DNA of 10,200 nucleotides from Candidatus Sumerlaeota bacterium. GTDB taxonomy: Bacteria; Sumerlaeota; Sumerlaeia; JADFCT01. Shown here piece after piece: positions 6,381-10,200 of this stretch (position 1 is its first letter; each line of letters starts with the position of its first letter). Under the pieces are notes generated by a model. That model worked only from the letters and a program-made list of their open reading frames with translations, ran no database searches and was not told where the DNA came from. A program made the translations under genes and the position numbers. The stretch is from NCBI GenBank assembly GCA_026398575.1, contig JAPLSP010000510.1, forward strand, positions 1-10,200, read 5' to 3'.

Positions 6381-6536
6381 TCACTTCTCCGGCCTGCGCC
6401 AGTGGTGGTCGAAGGCGTCCCGTCCGGCGACCGGGACCTACTCACTTCTCCGGTCCGCGCCAGTGGTGGTCGAAGGCGTCCCGTCCGGCGACCGGGACCT
6501 ACTCACTTCTCCGGCCCGCGCCAGTGGTGGTCGAAG
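6381..6536. repeat. 61-bp tandem repeat (2.6 copies) covering the sulfatase 3' end
   Basis: Units start at 6381, 6442 and 6503 and are nearly identical (differences at the GGCCTGC/GGTCCGC/GGCCCGC spot). The third, partial unit is the last 34 bp of the sulfatase gene including its stop. On the minus strand each full unit therefore holds the sulfatase C-terminal codons (FDHHWRGPEK and stop) plus a 27-bp spacer with the perfect stem GTCCCG/CGGGAC. The spacer-type hairpin occurs twice downstream of the gene. Confidence 0.9.
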
Positions 6537-8200
6537 TGGAAGTCGCGCGTGGGGTCGGCCATGACGACGGCGGTGTCGAAGGTTTTGCCTTCGGCGGGGA
6601 TCACACCGACGCGATCGAGCTGGCCCTTGCCGGTGACGGGCTGGCGGACGCCGTCCATCGCGGGATTGACGTAGCGCAGGAACCAGTTCTCCATCTGGTC
6701 GCGCAGGCGCAGGATTGTTTTTTGCGAATTGGCGTCGTCTATCAGATTGTGTTTCTCGTCCGGATCGCGGCGAAGGTCGTAGAATTCGTGCGGACCATAG
6801 GGATAGCGATGGACGTATTTGCAGTCATGGGTGCGGATCATGCGCACAGGGCCGTATTCGTCAAAGACGACAAGCGCCTCGCGTTCGGGCGCCGGGCGGC
6901 CTTCGAGCAGGGGAGCGAAACTGACGCCCGGCAGGTGGGCGCTGGTGGTGGGGATGGGTCCGGCGGCGGCGGCGGCGCCGGAATCGGCGGTGGCGGCGGC
7001 GGCTTGGGCGGCGGCGGAGGGGGAGAGGAAGGGATTTTCGATTCCGAGATATTCCAGGAGCGTCGGCATGAAGTCATATTGGCTGCATAATCGCCGCTCG
7101 ATTCGTCCTTCGGGGACGTGGCCGGGGCGCGAGACGATGAACGGGACTTTGACGGAGGTGTCGTACATGTTTTGCGGGAAGGTGCCATTGCCTTTTCCCC
7201 AGATGCCGTGATGGCCCATGTTCATGCCGTTGTCGCTGGTGAAGACGATGAGTGTGTTCTCGCGCAGGCCGTGGCTTTCGAGCGCGTCGAGCAGGCGGCC
7301 AATTTGCGCGTCCATGATGGTGATGGCGGCGTAATAGCCTTGCAGGAGTTCGCGGCGTTCGCGCCCGACGCCCATCGGCGCCGTGTCGCACTGCCAGGGG
7401 TGGAGCGGCAGATCGGGCGTGGCGAGGAATTCGCAATCGGCGTAGTAGTCGTAGAAATCCGCCGGATGATTGGCGCGGTCCCACGGGCTGTGCGGCGCGG
7501 TATAGTGGACGCTCAGATAGAATGGTTGATCGCTTGATGCTCTAGCCGCTCCCGAGCCATCCGACGCGTCCGACCCGTCCGACCGGTCTGACGCGTCCGA
7601 TGCTCCCGGAGCAGACGGAGCGCGCTTCTCAAGGAACGCCAGCGCTTCGTCCGTGATGACGTCGGTCACGTAGTTCTGGTCCGTATAGAGCGCGCCGTCC
7701 TTGATGGCCTCCCATCCGTAGTAGTCGCCGCCGCCGAAGGCGTAGGCGAACCAGCCGGTGAAGCTTTTTTGCGGCTTGTTGCTGGCGCCGAGGTGCCATT
7801 TGCCGCTCAGATCGCAGATGTAGCCGTTATGCGCGAGGATTTCGGTGTAGGCGGTCAGGCCTTGCAGATATTCGATCGGGCGGTCCTGGGCGCGGGCGTG
7901 TCCGATGGGACAAGCGGCGTTGCCTTTCTTGATCCAATCGTGAATGCCATGCTGCGAGGGGATGCGCCCGGTCAGGAACGACGCGCGCGCCGGCGAGCAA
8001 ACGGGCGAAGCGCAAAAGAAATTATCGAACCGCATCCCCGAGGCCGCCAGACGGTCGAGGTTCGGCGTCTGGACGTCCGAGTTTCCGGCGCACCCCATAG
8101 CCCAGGCGCCCTGATCGTCGCTCATGATGACCAGAACGTTCGGGCGTTTGCGATTTTGTTCGCGTTCGCCGGCTGAAGATATAGGCGCGGTAGGTGGCAT
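6503..8200 (-). CDS. Type I sulfatase (formylglycine-dependent, cytosolic type)
   Basis: A 565-residue alkaline-phosphatase-superfamily hydrolase that removes sulfate esters, most likely from polysaccharide-derived sugars. The N-terminus RPNVLVIMSDDQG supplies the metal-binding Asp pair (28-29). CSPARASFLTGR has Cys68 as the formylglycine precursor in the CxPxR signature. KWHLG (Lys134, His136), APHSPW (His237) and SDNG (Asp323, Asn324) complete the active site. ATG 8198-8200 is chosen because GGGGGGA lies about 7 bp upstream and homology begins soon after; a longer frame reaching 8377 adds an unconserved tail. There is no signal peptide, unusual for polysaccharide sulfatases but common in choline-sulfatase-like groups. 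Odd features are a Ser/Asp repeat at 201-217 (SDASDRSDGSDASDGSG, built of GACGCGTCC-like 9-mers) and an Ala-rich insert later. The maturation enzyme is not in the window. Confidence 0.9.
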   Translation of the reverse strand: MPPTAPISSAGEREQNRKRPNVLVIMSDDQGAWAMGCAGNSDVQTPNLDRLAASGMRFDNFFCASPVCSPARASFLTGRIPSQHGIHDWIKKGNAACPIGHARAQDRPIEYLQGLTAYTEILAHNGYICDLSGKWHLGASNKPQKSFTGWFAYAFGGGDYYGWEAIKDGALYTDQNYVTDVITDEALAFLEKRAPSAPGASDASDRSDGSDASDGSGAARASSDQPFYLSVHYTAPHSPWDRANHPADFYDYYADCEFLATPDLPLHPWQCDTAPMGVGRERRELLQGYYAAITIMDAQIGRLLDALESHGLRENTLIVFTSDNGMNMGHHGIWGKGNGTFPQNMYDTSVKVPFIVSRPGHVPEGRIERRLCSQYDFMPTLLEYLGIENPFLSPSAAAQAAAATADSGAAAAAGPIPTTSAHLPGVSFAPLLEGRPAPEREALVVFDEYGPVRMIRTHDCKYVHRYPYGPHEFYDLRRDPDEKHNLIDDANSQKTILRLRDQMENWFLRYVNPAMDGVRQPVTGKGQLDRVGVIPAEGKTFDTAVVMADPTRDFHFDHHWRGPEK

Positions 8201-8325
8201 GGGCGTTCCCCCCTGTCCCTGTAAGGCTCTCCTGCGTTCTTTTTCGAAATTATGCGTGACTATAACAATGGAGCGGCTGTGATGGAAGGGATATTTGCGT
8301 CGCGGAAGGAATTGGCTTGAATGCG

Positions 8326-8372
8326 CTTTCTGGAATGAGTATTTTTCTCGCCAGAAAGAATTTCGGTAAAAT
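8326..8372 (+). promoter_or_regulatory. Putative vapB promoter and operator
   Basis: A perfect 8-bp inverted repeat CTTTCTGG (8326-8333) and CCAGAAAG (8351-8358) with a 17-bp gap lies upstream of vapB. It flanks a possible promoter with TTTCTC (8344-8349) and TAAAAT (8367-8372), spaced by 17 bp. Antitoxins of the AbrB/VapB type autoregulate by binding such inverted repeats. The -35 match is poor. Confidence 0.42.
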
Positions 8373-8397
8373 GGCATCGCGACGGAGAGTGAAACTC

Positions 8398-8661
8398 ATG
8401 CTTAGTTCCATGGCAAAAGAGATCGTCGTAACAGTTGATCCAGCAGGCCGGGTTCTGCTTCCAAGCGAAGTTCTAGAGCGCCTTCATGTGCATCCCCAAG
8501 AGGAGCTGCTGCTTGAGATGTCGGATAAAGGCGTATGGCTGAAATCTACTCACTCACAAACCCCGTTAACCGAGAGCCTTGCGTCTATGAATTTGCCTGT
8601 ATCTGACTGGGAAACAATGAAGGATGAGATCATGGCAGGAAGGCTGGGCCTAAAAAAATGA
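8398..8661 (+). CDS. vapB: VapB-type antitoxin (AbrB/MazE SpoVT domain)
   Basis: An 87-residue protein. Residues 7-50 are a swapped-hairpin AbrB DNA-binding domain (EIVVTVDPAGRVLLPSEVLE, RLHVHPQEELLLEM, GVWLKS). Residues 51-87 are the flexible toxin-binding tail, with SDWETMKDEIMAGRLGLKK. ATG 8398 is chosen because GGAGAG lies 8-9 bp upstream; ATG 8410 is a possible internal start. The family represses its own promoter and neutralises a PIN-domain RNase, and the stop overlaps the ATG of the following vapC remnant (ATGA), the usual translational coupling. An 8-bp inverted repeat upstream fits an autoregulatory operator. The partner toxin is broken, so this antitoxin is probably a solitary DNA-binding protein now. 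Confidence 0.85.
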   Translation: MLSSMAKEIVVTVDPAGRVLLPSEVLERLHVHPQEELLLEMSDKGVWLKSTHSQTPLTESLASMNLPVSDWETMKDEIMAGRLGLKK

Positions 8662-8808
8662 GTGAAGAAAGCTATTTTATTGACGCGAATGTTTTCAATG
8701 AAAAATAACGGTGTCACGCAAATCATTAGCGCGGATAAAGCGTTTGATCATGTTCCCTTTATCAAGCGTACCGACCCGCTATCCTATGGTCAACATACAT
8801 TGCCATGA
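8658..8808 (+). pseudogene. vapC: VapC (PIN-domain RNase toxin) collapsed by internal deletion and frameshift
   Basis: The 5' part reads MSEESYFIDANVF, the classic PIN start with the first catalytic Asp, then hits TAA within a few codons. In another frame from 8698 the sequence reads MKNNGVTQIISADKAFDHVP, then FIKRTDPLSY, which is the end of a PIN domain (ISxDxxFDxxPxIxRxxP) with its last conserved acidic residues. Roughly the middle two thirds of a normal 120-140 residue toxin, including the central acidic residues, is missing. The join lies about 8693-8704, near repeated AATG words (8688 and 8697), which could have mediated the deletion. The first ATG overlaps the vapB stop, and the final TGA overlaps the permease ATG (both ATGA). 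Inactive toxin. Confidence 0.8.
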
Positions 8809-10031
8809 CCCGCTCGGACGGCATACGGATCGCGGTTGAATCGCTGATCGAAAACCCGCTGCGCACGCTGCTGACGCTGCTCGGAGTCGCCATTGGCGTG
8901 GCGGCGGTGATTTTTGTCATTTCGGTGATCGAGGGGCTCGACGGCTACGTGGCCAATGCGATGAGCGACTTGAAGCCGGACGTTTTCGTCCTCGATAAAT
9001 TCGGCATCATCAAGGGGCACGATGAATGGGTGCGGGCGCAGCGACGCAACAAGGACCTGAAGAAGGAAGACGCCGAAGCCGTCCGAAGCCTTGCGCATCT
9101 GGCCGGCAAGGTGGGCGTGTCGCAATTCTATACTTCATCGGCGCGCTACGGGAACCAGACCGCCACCGACGTTACGGTTCGAGGCGCTTCGGCCGAGGTG
9201 ATGGAGATCGAGCCGTTCGACGTGGACAAAGGGCGCGGTCTGACGCCCGGCGACGTCGAGCATTCGGCGCGCGCGGCCTTCCTCGGATATGAAGTGGCGG
9301 AAAATCTTTTCGGCCATCTCGATCCGATCGGGCGCGAAATCCGCGTTTTGGGGCGGCAATTCGAGGTCGTCGGCGTGGCCGCGAAAAAGGGCTCGGTCTT
9401 CGGCCAGTCGCGCGACAACTTCGTCCTCATCCCGATTACGGTCTTTCACCGGATTCTCGGCACGCAGGGGTGGGTGATGATCAGCGTCCAGTCGCGCGAT
9501 CCGCAGCGTATGGACGCGGCGCTCGACGAGGCGCGTTCGATCCTGCGCGCCCGGCATCATCTGCGATACAACGACGATGACGATTTCGGCGTCGTCACCT
9601 CGGAAGGCATCATGGGTTTCTGGCGCGATCTGACGGGCACGCTCTTCCGCGTGGCGATTTTCGTGGTCAGCATCTCGCTGGTGGTCGGCGGGATCGTCAT
9701 CATGAACGTCATGCTGTTGTCGGTGGTCGAGCGCACGCGCGAAATCGGCGTGCGCAAGGCCGTCGGCGCGCGCCAGAGCGACATCAAATTCCAGTTCCTC
9801 GTCGAATCGCTGATCCTCTGCTCGGCGGGCGGATTGACCGGCGCGCTGATCGGCTGGCTCGGGACATGGGCGGTGCGGACGCAGACGGTCCTGCCGGCCA
9901 GTTTCCCATGGTGGGCGCCGCTGCTGGCGGCGGCAGTTACGAGCGCGGTGGGAGTTTTCTTCGGGATTTATCCCGCGAAGACGGCGGGCAAGCTCGATCC
10001 GATTGAGGCGCTGAGGAGTGAGGAAACGTGA
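8805..10031 (+). CDS. ABC transporter permease, MacB/FtsX type
   Basis: 408 residues with the standard architecture: an N-terminal cytoplasmic helix and TM1 (about 20-42, LLTLLGVAIGVAAVIFVISV), a large periplasmic MacB_PCD domain (about 45-270), then three C-terminal helices (about 283-308, 332-352 and 368-392) of the FtsX domain. The conserved coupling segment ERTREIGVRKAVGARQSDI follows TM2. Such permeases work with a LolD/MacB-like ATPase to move lipoproteins, peptides or drugs by mechanotransmission; no ATPase gene is adjacent in the window, so the substrate cannot be named. ATG 8805 gives a normal N-terminus and overlaps the vapC-remnant stop, with no Shine-Dalgarno visible. It may depend on translational coupling to the toxin relic or lack its original leader. 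GC-rich codon use resembles the sulfatase rather than the toxin-antitoxin genes. Confidence 0.9.
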   Translation: MTRSDGIRIAVESLIENPLRTLLTLLGVAIGVAAVIFVISVIEGLDGYVANAMSDLKPDVFVLDKFGIIKGHDEWVRAQRRNKDLKKEDAEAVRSLAHLAGKVGVSQFYTSSARYGNQTATDVTVRGASAEVMEIEPFDVDKGRGLTPGDVEHSARAAFLGYEVAENLFGHLDPIGREIRVLGRQFEVVGVAAKKGSVFGQSRDNFVLIPITVFHRILGTQGWVMISVQSRDPQRMDAALDEARSILRARHHLRYNDDDDFGVVTSEGIMGFWRDLTGTLFRVAIFVVSISLVVGGIVIMNVMLLSVVERTREIGVRKAVGARQSDIKFQFLVESLILCSAGGLTGALIGWLGTWAVRTQTVLPASFPWWAPLLAAAVTSAVGVFFGIYPAKTAGKLDPIEALRSEET

Positions 10032-10089
10032 AAGAAGAACAATGTCCAATATCCAATAACCGTATGCCTTTAGCCGCCTGAAGTAGGTG

Positions 10090-10106
10090 ATGAAAATAAT
10101 TTTCAT
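10090..10106. promoter_or_regulatory. Operator-like perfect palindrome
   Basis: ATGAAAAT-A-ATTTTCAT has perfect 8-bp arms around a single base, in the AT-rich gap between the permease stop and the frame starting at 10160. It could bind a dimeric regulator of the downstream gene. A T-run is lacking, so a terminator is unlikely. Confidence 0.4.
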
Positions 10107-10159
10107 AAACCCGAAAATTTAACTATTGTGACGTGAGGCCTTTATGTAATGTCCGTCTC

Positions 10160-10200
10160 ATGACGGAACAAATCACCGAGCACTACCTGCTGCAGCTGAC
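10160..10200 (+). CDS. Start of an unidentified gene, 3'-partial
   Basis: ATG 10160 opens a frame (MTEQITEHYLLQL...) that runs off the right edge. Nearby ATGs at 10144 and 10149 hit stops within a few codons. There is no clear Shine-Dalgarno. Fourteen residues are too few to assign a family. The AT-rich gap and the palindrome upstream suggest a separate transcription unit from the permease. Confidence 0.35.
   Translation, partial: MTEQITEHYLLQL

Noticed and set aside
6381..6536. CRISPR-like array
   Set aside because: The whole 61-bp unit is repeated without variable spacers, and the third unit is the coding end of the sulfatase.
6365..7090. 241-codon plus-strand frame with a Gly-rich stretch
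   Set aside because: It is antisense to the sulfatase; the Gly run is the complement of the Ala-rich insert and the start is inside the tandem repeat.
9135..10106. 323-codon minus-strand frame opposite the permease
   Set aside because: It is a shadow of the GC-rich permease gene, rich in Arg, Asp and His, with no motif; the permease reading is unambiguous.
10032..10159. Promoter for the gene at 10160
   Set aside because: Several AT-rich hexamers exist (TTTTCA, TTGTGA, TATGTAAT), but no pair has acceptable spacing, so only the palindrome is reported.

Overview
The window reads as a bacterial accessory region built from many small, partly decayed modules. A PVC-type or related environmental lineage (Lentisphaerota, Verrucomicrobiota, Hydrogenedentota or similar) is suggested by a cytosolic-type formylglycine sulfatase, a pectate-lyase fragment with a calcium-binding DTDNDGIPDAWE tail, and a secreted LolA-like protein. 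This placement is inference from gene flavour only; no rRNA or marker gene is present.

Layout. 2-907 (+) is the C-terminal part of a DNA methyltransferase that runs off the left edge. It is followed at 917-1132 by a 71-codon leftover of an Eco29kI-type GIY-YIG restriction endonuclease. 1172-2485 (-) looks like a relic integron cassette pair: an antitoxin-like gene (2255-2485), a 60-bp attC-like site (2069-2128), then an Abi-alpha/DUF4393 gene (1364-2044) whose start lies about 30 bp past the predicted crossover. A diverged copy of the antitoxin gene's 3' end follows at 1172-1317. 2486-3327 has no credible gene, but carries four copies of a covarying hairpin repeat arranged as nested inverted repeats (2623-2859).

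3328-3876 (-) is the C-terminal fragment of a pectate lyase. It abuts and slightly overlaps a HEAT-repeat-like gene (3904-4482, +). 4591-5892 (-) encodes a signal-peptide protein with a C-terminal membrane anchor. Upstream of it on the same strand are an XRE/HigA-like antitoxin cut off inside its helix-turn-helix (5896-6048) and an intact HicB-type antitoxin (6076-6294). 6503-8200 (-) is a sulfatase whose last 34 bp plus a downstream hairpin are tandemly duplicated (6381-6536). Divergent from it, 8398-8661 (+) is a VapB/AbrB antitoxin, followed by a VapC PIN toxin collapsed by a large internal deletion (8658-8808). The latter overlaps the start of an intact MacB/FtsX-type ABC permease (8805-10031). 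A new reading frame begins at 10160 and runs off the right edge.

The most striking pattern is that the protective half of several selfish or defence pairs is kept while the toxic half is missing or destroyed: methyltransferase kept and endonuclease gutted, VapB kept and VapC gutted, HicB without HicA, and a GTN-type antitoxin-like gene without a recognisable partner. Together with the attC-like site, the Abi-alpha gene and the nested hairpins, the window looks like a defence and addiction-module graveyard embedded in polysaccharide-catabolism and transport genes.
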